From Palsa-504 sp050011155 (GTDB lineage: Bacteria; Actinomycetota; Actinomycetes; Streptosporangiales; Streptosporangiaceae), in contig JBEKJP010000015.1 of NCBI GenBank assembly GCA_050011155.1, positions 1 through 64,000 on the forward strand: a stretch of DNA of 64,000 bases, read 5' to 3'. Below, piece after piece: positions 15,765 to 25,957 of the stretch. The stretch's first letter is position 1. The number at the start of each line of letters is the position of its first letter. A model generated the notes under the pieces. The model was not told the DNA's origin. It made no database searches and saw nothing but the letters and a program-made list of their open reading frames with translations. The position numbers and the translations under genes were made by a program.

Positions 15765-16646
15765 GTGCACACCATCCTGTCCTCGGCGACCAAGACGGTG
15801 CGGATCGGCCACGACCAGCCGTTCGCCATCATCGGCGAGCGGATCAACCCGACCGGCCGGAAGATCTTCCAGCAGCAGCTGCGCACCGGTGACCTGTCCC
15901 GGGTCGAGATCGACGTCAAGGAGCAGGTGGCCGGCGGGGCCATGCTGCTCGACGTGAACATGGGCACGCCGCTGGCCGACGAGGCCGAGCTGATGCGGCA
16001 GGTCGTCCCGCTGATCCAGGGGCTGACCGACCTGCCGCTTGTCATCGACTCCTCGATCATCGAGGTGCTCGACGCCGGGCTGGCCGCCTACCAGGGCAAG
16101 GCGCTGGTCAACTCGGTGACGGCCGAGGACGAGCGGATGGAGGCCATCCTCCCGATCGTGAAGAAGTACGGCGCCGCCGTGATCGGCCTGCCGAACGACG
16201 AGGAGGAGATCCCCGAGGAGCCCTCCCGGCGGCTGGAACTGGTCCGCAAGCTGATCGACGTGGCGACCGAGAAGTACAAGATCGACATCGCCGACATCGT
16301 GATCGACCCGCTGGCCATGCCGGTCGGCGCCGACACCCTGCACCCGACCCGGACGATCGAGACCATCGCGATGATCAGGGCCGAGTTCGGGGTGAACATG
16401 ACGCTGGGCGCGTCGAACGTGAGCTTCGGCATGCCGGACCGGCACTCGATCGCGTCCGCGTTCCTGCCCATCGCCATCAGCGCCGGGCTGACCAGCGCGA
16501 TCATGGACGCCCGGGCGCCGCAGATCGTCCGCGCGGTCAAGGCCGCCGACCTGGTGCTCAACCGCGACGAATGGGGCGGCAACTGGATCGCCGCGCACCG
16601 CGCCCAAAAGGCGGCGGCCGAGGCGTCGGCGCCGGGTGCCACGTGA
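15765..16646 (+). CDS. Methylcorrinoid:tetrahydrofolate methyltransferase (pterin-binding)
   Basis: A 293-residue TIM-barrel protein of the pterin-binding (dihydropteroate synthase-like) family. Key features are FAIIGERINPTGRK at the N-terminus, MLLDVNMGTPLADE, PLVIDSSIIEVLDAGL, ALVNSVTAEDERMEAIL and TLGASNVSFGMPDR. These are diagnostic of methyltetrahydrofolate:corrinoid methyltransferases such as AcsE and MtgA, and not of folate biosynthesis. It would move the methyl group from the carrier encoded just upstream onto THF. Start is GTG with GGAGG-like sequence (CCCCGGAGGGAACC) upstream. The stop overlaps the next GTG (GTGA). Confidence 0.92.
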   Translation: MHTILSSATKTVRIGHDQPFAIIGERINPTGRKIFQQQLRTGDLSRVEIDVKEQVAGGAMLLDVNMGTPLADEAELMRQVVPLIQGLTDLPLVIDSSIIEVLDAGLAAYQGKALVNSVTAEDERMEAILPIVKKYGAAVIGLPNDEEEIPEEPSRRLELVRKLIDVATEKYKIDIADIVIDPLAMPVGADTLHPTRTIETIAMIRAEFGVNMTLGASNVSFGMPDRHSIASAFLPIAISAGLTSAIMDARAPQIVRAVKAADLVLNRDEWGGNWIAAHRAQKAAAEASAPGAT

Positions 16647-18499
16647 CGGCGGTCGAGGAAACGGGTGCCCACCCCGTTCGGATCAATCTGATCTTTAATG
16701 ACAAACCGGTACGAGTTCCGTACGGCGTGACCCTGTTCGACGCGGCCAGCTGGAACGGCATCGCGATCGACTCGACCTGCGGCGGCCATGGCACCTGCAA
16801 GAAATGCCGGGTCAGGATCGCCGACGACCCGCCCGCGCCGTCCAGCCTGGACATCAGGGCCTACAGCGCGCAGGAGATCAAGGACGGCTGGCGGCTGGCC
16901 TGCCGGACCACGGCCACCCGGGACACCCAGGTCGAGGTGCCGCCGCTGACCACCCGGCCCAAGGCGGCCACCGTCGGCGTGGGGCGCCAGGTCATCTTGC
17001 GCCCGGCGGTGCAGAAGCGGTACCTGGAGCTGGCCGAGCCGAGCCTGGCCGACCAGGCCACCGACCTGGAGCGGGTGCTGGCCCAGCTCGACGACCTGGA
17101 GCCGCGGGCCGACCTGGCCGTGCTGAAGACGCTGGGCCGGACGCTGCGGGAGGCCGACTACAAGGTCACCGCGGTGGTCGTGGACGACGTTCTCATTGCG
17201 GTCGAGAGCGGCGACACTACCTCGAGGAGGTTCGGCATCGCCTTCGACCTGGGCACCACCACGGTGGTGGCCACCCTGCTCGACCTGTCCACCGGGACCC
17301 CGGCCGGGGTGGAGTCCACGCTGAACTCCCAGCAGCCGTTCGGCGCCGACGTGATCACCCGGATCAGCGCGACCATGATGGATCCGGGCAACCTGGACAA
17401 GCTGCAGCGGCTGGCCCAGGAGACGCTGGCCGAGCTGGCCCGGGCGGTCTGCGCGCAGGGCGGGGTCGAACCGCACGAGGTGTACGAGGTGGCGGTGGCC
17501 GGCAACGCCACCATGACCCACCTGGTGCTCGGCATCGATCCCGAGCCGCTCGGCATGGCCCCGTTCATCATGGCGACCCGGCTGTACCCGGAAGTGCTCG
17601 CGGCCGACCTGGGCCTGGCCCAGATCACGCACCCGCGGGCGCGGGCGGTGGTGTTCCCGGCGTTCGGCGCGTACGTGGGCGGTGACATCACCGCCGGGCT
17701 GCTGGCCAGCGGGATGGACCGGGACGCCCGGGTCCGGCTGTTCGTGGACATCGGCACCAACTGCGAGATCGTGCTGGGCAACCGGGACTGGCTGCTGGCC
17801 ACGGCCGCGCCGGCCGGGCCCGCGTTCGAGGGCGCCGCGATCAGGTGCGGGATGCGGGCCGCCGACGGCGCCATCGAGGTCGTCACCATGACCGGTGAGG
17901 ACGTGGTCCTGAAGGTGATCGGCGACGCCGAGCCGCAGGGCCTGTGCGGCTCAGGCCTCGTCGACGCGGTGACCGGGCTGGTCAAGGTGGGGCTGCTCGA
18001 CTCCTCCGGGCGGTTCGTGCCGGAGGAGCAGGCCGCTGCGCTCGCGCCGGGGTTGGCGGGTCGGCTGACGACCATCGGCAAAGAGCGGGTGTTCGTGCTG
18101 CACTGGCGGGGCGCCGCTGAGGACAGCATCTACCTGTCCCAGCGCGACGTCCGCGAGCTGCAGTTCGCCAAGGCGGCCATCGCCACCGGCTGGCAGATCC
18201 TGCTCGAGGAGGCCGGGCTGACCGCGGCCGACGTCAAGCAGGTGCTGCTGGCCGGGTCGTTCGGCAGCTACCTGTCGGCGGCCAGCGCGATCAGGATCGG
18301 CCTGGTTCCCAAGATCCCCGTGATGCGCGTGGTGGCCGCGGGCAACGTGGCCGGCGAGGGGGCGAAGATGGCGCTGCTCAGCCTGCGCGAGCGGGCCGGC
18401 GGCCTGGCGCTGCTCGAGGAGGTGAGGTATGTCGAGCTCTCCGACCGCGGCGACTTCAACGACCGCTTCGTCGAGCAACTGCCTTTCCCCGCTTCGTGA
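16643..18499 (+). CDS. Reductive activator of corrinoid enzymes ([2Fe-2S]-ASKHA ATPase)
   Basis: A 618-residue protein. The N-terminal ferredoxin domain has the cluster cysteines C46-x5-C52-x2-C55 and C87. A linker and a large C-terminal DUF4445/ASKHA ATPase domain follow (GIAFDLGTTTVVATLLDL, GNATMTHLVLGIDP, FVDIGTNCEIVLGN, GLCGSGLVDAVTGLV, LLAGSFGSYLS). This is the RACE family, which uses ATP and low-potential electrons to rescue corrinoids accidentally oxidised to Co(II). Such repair would be needed often in an aerobe. The GTG start overlaps the upstream stop; a longer upstream extension (from 16571) is a shadow of the previous gene. Confidence 0.92.
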   Translation: MTAVEETGAHPVRINLIFNDKPVRVPYGVTLFDAASWNGIAIDSTCGGHGTCKKCRVRIADDPPAPSSLDIRAYSAQEIKDGWRLACRTTATRDTQVEVPPLTTRPKAATVGVGRQVILRPAVQKRYLELAEPSLADQATDLERVLAQLDDLEPRADLAVLKTLGRTLREADYKVTAVVVDDVLIAVESGDTTSRRFGIAFDLGTTTVVATLLDLSTGTPAGVESTLNSQQPFGADVITRISATMMDPGNLDKLQRLAQETLAELARAVCAQGGVEPHEVYEVAVAGNATMTHLVLGIDPEPLGMAPFIMATRLYPEVLAADLGLAQITHPRARAVVFPAFGAYVGGDITAGLLASGMDRDARVRLFVDIGTNCEIVLGNRDWLLATAAPAGPAFEGAAIRCGMRAADGAIEVVTMTGEDVVLKVIGDAEPQGLCGSGLVDAVTGLVKVGLLDSSGRFVPEEQAAALAPGLAGRLTTIGKERVFVLHWRGAAEDSIYLSQRDVRELQFAKAAIATGWQILLEEAGLTAADVKQVLLAGSFGSYLSAASAIRIGLVPKIPVMRVVAAGNVAGEGAKMALLSLRERAGGLALLEEVRYVELSDRGDFNDRFVEQLPFPAS

Positions 18500-18523
18500 G
18501 GCAGTGCTGGCTGGGGAGGGGTC

Positions 18524-19375
18524 ATGACCGGCCTGGACGCGCTGCTCCGCGCGCCTCGTTACGAAGTCATCCCGGCCAAGGCGACCGAGCAGGCGGTACT
18601 CGATCACGTTCCGGCCGGGATGACCGTGACCGTCACCGCGTCGCCGGTCAGGGGGCTCGAGCCGACGGTCGACCTGGCCGAGCGGCTGGCCTCGCGCGGG
18701 TACCGGATAGTGCCGCACCTGGCCGCGCGTTCGGTGGAGAGCCAGCAGCATCTCGACGCCATCGTGGCCCGGCTGACGGCGTGCGGGGTGGACGACGTGT
18801 TCGTGCCGGGCGGGGACGCGTCGGACCCGGCCGGGCCGTTCGACGGCGCGCTGCCGCTGCTCGAGCGGCTGACCGAGATGGGCCGGCCGTTCGCCCGGGT
18901 CGGCATCACCGGGTACCCGGAGAGCCACCCCAAGATCCATGACGACATCACCGTCCAGGCCATGTGGGACAAGCGCAAGCACGCCACCTACATCGTGAGC
19001 AACGTGTGCTTCGACCCGGCCGGCCTGGGCCGCTGGATCCAGCGGATCCGGGCCCGTGGCGTCACCCTGCCGCTGTACGTGGGGCTGGCCGGCCCGGCCG
19101 AGCGGGGCAAGCTGCTGAAGATGGCCGCGGTGGCCGGGGCGGCCGAGTCGGCTCGCTTTATTACCAAGCACCCCGGCTGGATCCTGCGCTTCTGGGCGCC
19201 CGGCGGGTACAGTCCCGACCGGTTCCTCGACCGCGCGGCTCCGTTTATCATCTCGCCGGCCGCGAACGTGGCCGGCTTGCACCTGTTCACCTTCAACCAG
19301 CTCCAGCCGGCTGAGCAATGGCGCACGGCCGCGCTGGGGCGCACCGGAAATGACAAACGACTACTCGCGGGATGA
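18524..19375 (+). CDS. metF: Methylenetetrahydrofolate reductase-like enzyme
   Basis: A 283-residue MetF-fold protein. Recognisable elements are GMTVTVTASPVRGLEPTVDL, YRIVPHLAARSVESQQHL, DDVFVPGGDAS, RVGITGYPESHP and the end-domain LPLYVGLAGPAERGKLLKM. Classical MetF reduces methylene-THF to methyl-THF using FAD. In this context it is more likely to run oxidatively, taking methyl-THF from the corrinoid pathway to methylene-THF. Preceded by GGGGAGGGGTC, then ATG. The stop overlaps the next start (ATGA), so it is part of the operon. The direction of the reaction is inferred. Confidence 0.85.
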   Translation: MTGLDALLRAPRYEVIPAKATEQAVLDHVPAGMTVTVTASPVRGLEPTVDLAERLASRGYRIVPHLAARSVESQQHLDAIVARLTACGVDDVFVPGGDASDPAGPFDGALPLLERLTEMGRPFARVGITGYPESHPKIHDDITVQAMWDKRKHATYIVSNVCFDPAGLGRWIQRIRARGVTLPLYVGLAGPAERGKLLKMAAVAGAAESARFITKHPGWILRFWAPGGYSPDRFLDRAAPFIISPAANVAGLHLFTFNQLQPAEQWRTAALGRTGNDKRLLAG

Positions 19376-21900
19376 GCTTTATGACTGATACTCCGGCCCG
19401 GCCCCAAAGTGCCAGCGCTGTCATCATCGGCGCCGGCATCGTCGGCAACAGCCTGGTGCACCACCTGGCCCTGCTCGGCTGGAAGGACCTGGTCCTGGTG
19501 GACAAGGGCCCGATGCCGAACCCGGGCGGCTCGACTGGCCACGCGTCCAACTTCATCTTCCCCATCGAGTACTCGAAGATGATGTTCGAGCTGACCGAGG
19601 ACAGCACCGCGCAGTACAAGGAGCTCGGGGTGTTCACCGAGAGCGGCGGGATCGAGGTGGCCCGCACCTCGGAGCGGATGATCGAGCTGAAGCGGCGCGT
19701 CAGCCAGGCCAAGGCGTGGGGCATCCCGGCCGAGGTGATCACCCCCGGCGAGGTGCGCAAGCTGGTGCCGTACCTGGACGAGTCGGTCATCTTGGGCGGC
19801 GGGCACTTCCCCACCGTGGGCGTGGTCGACTCGCTGCGGGCCGGCACCCTGATGCGGGAGGCGGCGCAGAAGTCCGGCGCGCTCACCGTGCTGGCCGGGA
19901 CCGAGGTGTACGACATCTCAGTGCGAGGTGGGCGGGTGCGGTCGGTGACGACCAGCGCGGGCGAGATCCAGACCGGCAACGTGGTCATCTGCTGCGGGGT
20001 CTGGTCGCCGCGGATCGCCCGGATGGCCGGGGCCCGGATGGCGCTCACCCCGTGCGTGCACCAGATGATCAGCGTCGGCCCGATCGCGCTGTTCGCCGAC
20101 ACGCCGGGCGAGATCTTCTACCCGATCGTGCGCGACGTGGACACGAACATGTACGAGCGTCAGCACGGCGGTGACATGGAAGTCGGCTCGTACGCGCACC
20201 GGCCGATCATCGTCGCGCCGGACGAGATCCCGTCCATCGAGGAGTCGGTGCTCTCGCCGACCGAGCTGCCGTTCACCTCCGACGACTTCGACCCGCAGCT
20301 GGAGCAGGCGCTCGAGCTGATGCCCGAACTGCTCGGCGACGAGAAGGCCGGCATCAGGTACGCGATCAACGGCCTGATCTCGATGACCCCCGACGGGCAC
20401 CCGCTGCTCGGCCAGATGCCCGAGGCCAAGGGCCTGTGGTCGGCGGCGGCGTCGTGGATCAAGGAAGGCCCCGGCTGCGGCCGCGCCGTCGCCGAGCTGA
20501 TGTCGGGGCTGGTGCCCACGGTCGACGTGCACGAGGCCAACGCGGCCCGGTTCTACCCGTACCAGCAGACCGCCGAGCACGTCCGCGGCCGCGCCCGCGA
20601 GGCCTTCAACAAGATGTACGGAATTGTGCACCCCGCGGAACAGTGGAGCTCCTGCCGCCCTATCCGGGTCGGCCCGGCCTACGAGCGCGAGCGCGCCCTC
20701 GGCGCCGTGTTCTACGAGACGGCGGGCTGGGAGCGGCCGTTCTGGTACGCCTCCAATTCGTCTCTGCTGGAGAAGTACGCGGGCCAGCTTATGGAGCGCT
20801 CGGCCGAGTGGGAGTCGCGCTGGTGGTCGCCGGTGATCAACGCCGAGCACCTGGCCATGCGGGACGCCTGCGCCGTGATCGACCTGTCCGCGTTCGCCGT
20901 GCTCGAGATCTCAGGCCCGGCCGCGCTCGAGGCGGTGCAGACGCTGTCGGTGGCGCAGATGGACCTGCCGGCCGGGCGGGTCGTGTACACCTCGTGGCTG
21001 GACGACAAGGGCGGCTTCCGGGCCGACCTCACCGTGATGCGGCTGGCGCAGGACCGGTTCCGGGTGGTGACCGGCGGCGCCGACGGGATGGCCGACGCCC
21101 AGTGGATCCGCGAGCACCTGCCGCCGGGCGCGTTCCTGGCCGACCTCACCTCGGCGTGGACGACGATCGGGCTGTGGGGCCCGAAGGCCAGGGACGTGCT
21201 CGCCTCGGTAACCGACGATGACGTATCGCACGAGGCGTTCCCGTTCGGCACTTGCCGGGAGATCGAGATCGCCGGGATCGTGGTGCTGGCATCGCGGATC
21301 TCCTACGTGGGCGAGCTCGGCTGGGAGCTGTACGTGCCGATCGAGCAGGGCCAGCGGCTGTGGGACGCGCTGTGGCAGGCCGGGCAGCCGCACGGCCTGG
21401 TGCCGGCCGGCATCGGGGTGTACGGCACGACCGGGCGGCTGGAGAAGGGGTACCGCGCGTTCGGGGCCGAGCTGACTCCGGACTACACCCTGGTCGAGGC
21501 GGGCATGACCCGGCCCAAGGTCAAGCCGCAGTCCTTTATCGGCAAGGACGCTTACCTGAAGCAGCGGGCCGAGCCGCCGTGCGCGGTGCTGTGCACGCTG
21601 ACCGTGGACTCGCACTCCTCGGCCGACGGGACGCCGCGGTACATGCTGGGCGGGGAGCCGATCTTGTCGCTAGCCGGCGAGCGGCTGGTCGACGCCAAGG
21701 GGCGGCCGTCGTACGTGACCAGCGCGGGCTCGGGGCCCTCGGTCGGCCAGCACCTGCTGATGGCATACCTGCCGGCCGCGTCGGCCGTGGAGGGCACCTC
21801 GCTGCTGGTGGAGTACATGGGTGAGCAGTTCCCGGTGACGGTGGCGCGGGCCAGCGCGACCCCGCTGTTCGACCCTTCGAACTCGCGGATCCGGAGCTGA
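19372..21900 (+). CDS. Dimethylglycine/sarcosine dehydrogenase (FAD oxidase plus GcvT fusion)
   Basis: An 842-residue two-part flavoenzyme. The first half is a DAO-type FAD domain with dinucleotide motif VIIGAGIVGNSLVHHL and STGHASNFIFP, at the usual covalent-FAD region of the family. The second half (about 440-842) is an aminomethyltransferase/GcvT domain binding THF (MRDACAVIDLSAFAVLEISG, SYVGELGWELYVP, GYRAFGAELTPDYTLVEAG). Dimethylglycine and sarcosine dehydrogenases oxidise an N-methyl group and deliver it as methylene-THF, passing electrons to ETF. The etfBA genes immediately follow, which supports a dehydrogenase over an O2-using oxidase. It would complete betaine degradation to glycine. 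Confidence 0.9.
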   Translation: MSFMTDTPARPQSASAVIIGAGIVGNSLVHHLALLGWKDLVLVDKGPMPNPGGSTGHASNFIFPIEYSKMMFELTEDSTAQYKELGVFTESGGIEVARTSERMIELKRRVSQAKAWGIPAEVITPGEVRKLVPYLDESVILGGGHFPTVGVVDSLRAGTLMREAAQKSGALTVLAGTEVYDISVRGGRVRSVTTSAGEIQTGNVVICCGVWSPRIARMAGARMALTPCVHQMISVGPIALFADTPGEIFYPIVRDVDTNMYERQHGGDMEVGSYAHRPIIVAPDEIPSIEESVLSPTELPFTSDDFDPQLEQALELMPELLGDEKAGIRYAINGLISMTPDGHPLLGQMPEAKGLWSAAASWIKEGPGCGRAVAELMSGLVPTVDVHEANAARFYPYQQTAEHVRGRAREAFNKMYGIVHPAEQWSSCRPIRVGPAYERERALGAVFYETAGWERPFWYASNSSLLEKYAGQLMERSAEWESRWWSPVINAEHLAMRDACAVIDLSAFAVLEISGPAALEAVQTLSVAQMDLPAGRVVYTSWLDDKGGFRADLTVMRLAQDRFRVVTGGADGMADAQWIREHLPPGAFLADLTSAWTTIGLWGPKARDVLASVTDDDVSHEAFPFGTCREIEIAGIVVLASRISYVGELGWELYVPIEQGQRLWDALWQAGQPHGLVPAGIGVYGTTGRLEKGYRAFGAELTPDYTLVEAGMTRPKVKPQSFIGKDAYLKQRAEPPCAVLCTLTVDSHSSADGTPRYMLGGEPILSLAGERLVDAKGRPSYVTSAGSGPSVGQHLLMAYLPAASAVEGTSLLVEYMGEQFPVTVARASATPLFDPSNSRIRS

Positions 21901-22655
21901 TGGTGGAAATACTCGTCTGCATCAAGCGCGTCCCCACCGTGGGCGGCAAGATCGCGGTGACCCCGGACGGGCAGGAGGTGGACACCCGGGCCTCCGGCTT
22001 CTCCATCAGCCCGCACGAGGAGTGCGCGGTCGAAGAAGCAGTGCAAATTACCGAACGGGCTGGCGGCTCCGTATCGGTACTGACCCTCGGGCCCCCGGAG
22101 GCGGTCGAGCAGCTGCGCGGCGCGCTGGCTCTCGGCGCGCACCGCGCGGTGCTGCTGGAGACCGACGGCCGGGAGTTCGGTCCGATCGCGACCGCTTCCG
22201 CCATCGCCGCCGAGGTCCGGTCGGGGTCTTATGACCTGGTCCTGCTGGGCAACGAGGCGGCCGACACCGGTGACTACCAGGTCGGGGTGCGGCTCGCGCA
22301 CGAGCTCGGGTGGCCGGTGGCGACCGGGATCAAGAACCTGTCGGTGTCTTCTGACTCCGTCGTGGCCCGGCGGGAGTACCGGGGTGTGGAGGAGGCCTAC
22401 GCGCTGCCGCTGCCGGCCGTGCTCACCGTCAAGGAAGGCATCAACCTGCCCCGGTACCCGTCGCTGCCCGGCCGGCTGCGGGCCAAGCGCGCGGCGGTCG
22501 ATACGTCCGCGCCGGTCCATGTCGTGGAGGGGCTGCGCAAGGAGGCGCTGCGGGTGCCGGAAACCAGCAAGCACCAGGCCTCGGTGCTCGGTGAGGGGGT
22601 CGACGCGGTGCCCGCGCTGGTCCGTGTCCTGGAGGAGTGGGGGGTGCTGTCATGA
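21900..22655 (+). CDS. etfB: Electron transfer flavoprotein, beta subunit
   Basis: A 251-residue EtfB. It has ILVCIKRVPTVGGKIAVTPDG at the start, ISPHEECAVEEAVQITER, and the conserved DLVLLGNEAADTGDYQVGVRLAHELGWPVATGIKNL. It pairs with EtfA to carry one electron at a time from the dehydrogenase encoded upstream to the respiratory chain. Its ATG shares the last base of the upstream TGA, and its own stop overlaps etfA (ATGA). This looks like a dedicated copy for the demethylation operon. Confidence 0.92.
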   Translation: MVEILVCIKRVPTVGGKIAVTPDGQEVDTRASGFSISPHEECAVEEAVQITERAGGSVSVLTLGPPEAVEQLRGALALGAHRAVLLETDGREFGPIATASAIAAEVRSGSYDLVLLGNEAADTGDYQVGVRLAHELGWPVATGIKNLSVSSDSVVARREYRGVEEAYALPLPAVLTVKEGINLPRYPSLPGRLRAKRAAVDTSAPVHVVEGLRKEALRVPETSKHQASVLGEGVDAVPALVRVLEEWGVLS

Positions 22656-23602
22656 CGGCGCTGGTCTTGGTCGAGCTCGACGGCGGCGAGCCGGCGGACG
22701 CTTCGCTGCGGGCGGTCAGCATGGCCCGGTCGCTCGGTGACGTCGGCGCGGTGGTCTTCGCCGATGCCGCGCCCGCCGATGCCCTGGGCCGTTACGGCGT
22801 CACTGACGTGTACCTGATCGAATCTTCTTCGCTGGACGGGTACGCGCCGCAGGCCTGGGGGCGGACGCTGGCTGGGCTGGCTGCGGAAACTGGCGCCACC
22901 GCGGTGCTCGCGGCCGGGACCGACCACGGCAACGAGGTGCTGGCCCACCTCGGCGCGATCACCGGCCTGCCGATGGCGGCCAACTGCACGCTGGTCACCC
23001 CGGACGGCGGCCGGACGCACCGGCTGGTCCGGCACCGCTGGGCCGGGCTGCTGCTCGAGGACGCGGTCATGGAAGCCCCGGTCGCGCTGTTCACGGTGGC
23101 TACTGACTCGGTAGCGGCGGTCGCCTTGGAGGCGCCGGTCGTGTTCCAGGTGCACGTGCACAAGCCCGAGCTGGCCGAGGCTGATCTGCTGGTACGGGCG
23201 GTGGAGTCGCCCGCGGGCGCGGGTGGCGCGTCGCTGGCCACGGCGCGGGTCGTCGTGGGCGGCGGCCGGGGCGTCGGCGGCGCCGACGGCTTCGCCCCGC
23301 TGGAGGAACTGGCCGAGCTGCTCGGCGGCGTGGTCGGGGTGTCCCGCGTGGTCACCTCCGAGGGCTGGCGCCCGCACCGGCAGCAGGTCGGCCAGACCGG
23401 CACCAAGATCACCCCGGAGCTCTACCTGGCCTGCGGCATCAGCGGCGCTATCCAGCACATCGCCGGCTGCGCCGGCGCCAAGCACATCATCGCCATCAAC
23501 ACCGACCCCGGCGCCCCCATCCTGGCCCACGCGGATTACGCGGTGATCGGCGACCTCCACCAGGTCATCCCGGCCCTGGTGGAGGCGCTCCGCGCCCGGT
23601 GA
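22652..23602 (+). CDS. etfA: Electron transfer flavoprotein, alpha subunit
   Basis: A 316-residue EtfA. The N-terminal domain is less conserved. The C-terminal FAD-binding half is canonical: VVGGGRGVGGADGFAPLEEL, then GWRPHRQQVGQTGTKITPEL, CGISGAIQHIAG and INTDPGAPILAHADYAVIGD. Start is ATG 22652, overlapping the etfB TGA. It is the last gene of the operon and is followed by a long imperfect hairpin. Confidence 0.93.
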   Translation: MTALVLVELDGGEPADASLRAVSMARSLGDVGAVVFADAAPADALGRYGVTDVYLIESSSLDGYAPQAWGRTLAGLAAETGATAVLAAGTDHGNEVLAHLGAITGLPMAANCTLVTPDGGRTHRLVRHRWAGLLLEDAVMEAPVALFTVATDSVAAVALEAPVVFQVHVHKPELAEADLLVRAVESPAGAGGASLATARVVVGGGRGVGGADGFAPLEELAELLGGVVGVSRVVTSEGWRPHRQQVGQTGTKITPELYLACGISGAIQHIAGCAGAKHIIAINTDPGAPILAHADYAVIGDLHQVIPALVEALRAR

Positions 23603-23620
23603 CAGCCTTGCGGCGCGGGC

Positions 23621-23679
23621 ACGGTATGAACCGGACCTTCAGTGCGTTCTGACGCGCTGAGTCCCGGGTTTCATGCCGT
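23621..23679 (+). terminator. Candidate terminator hairpin after etfA
   Basis: ACGGTATGAA-CC-GGAC pairs with GTCCCGGGTTTCATGCCGT, and an inner AGTGCGT/ACGCGCT stem has a TCTG loop, making one long imperfect hairpin of about 59 nt. There is no T-tract, as is usual in high-GC actinobacteria. It begins 19 bp after the etfA stop. Confidence 0.6.
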
Positions 23680-23830
23680 CACGGCCCGCCGGAGGCACGA
23701 TCCGCGAGATGTTGTGCGATCATCCCCTCACCCGCAGGTCATGACCGTAGTCAGTTCTGTGTTATCAGCGCCGGGATGGGAAGGTGTGTGATGATCGGAG
23801 CGCGGGGTCAGCGAGAGGAACGGGAAGCAC

Positions 23831-25949
<2,119 letters not shown>

Positions 25950-25957
<8 letters not shown>

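Noticed and set aside
12645..19375. Cobalamin riboswitch controlling the corrinoid operon
   Set aside because: No B12-box-like element was found by eye in the divergent region or between the genes. A covariance-model scan would be decisive.
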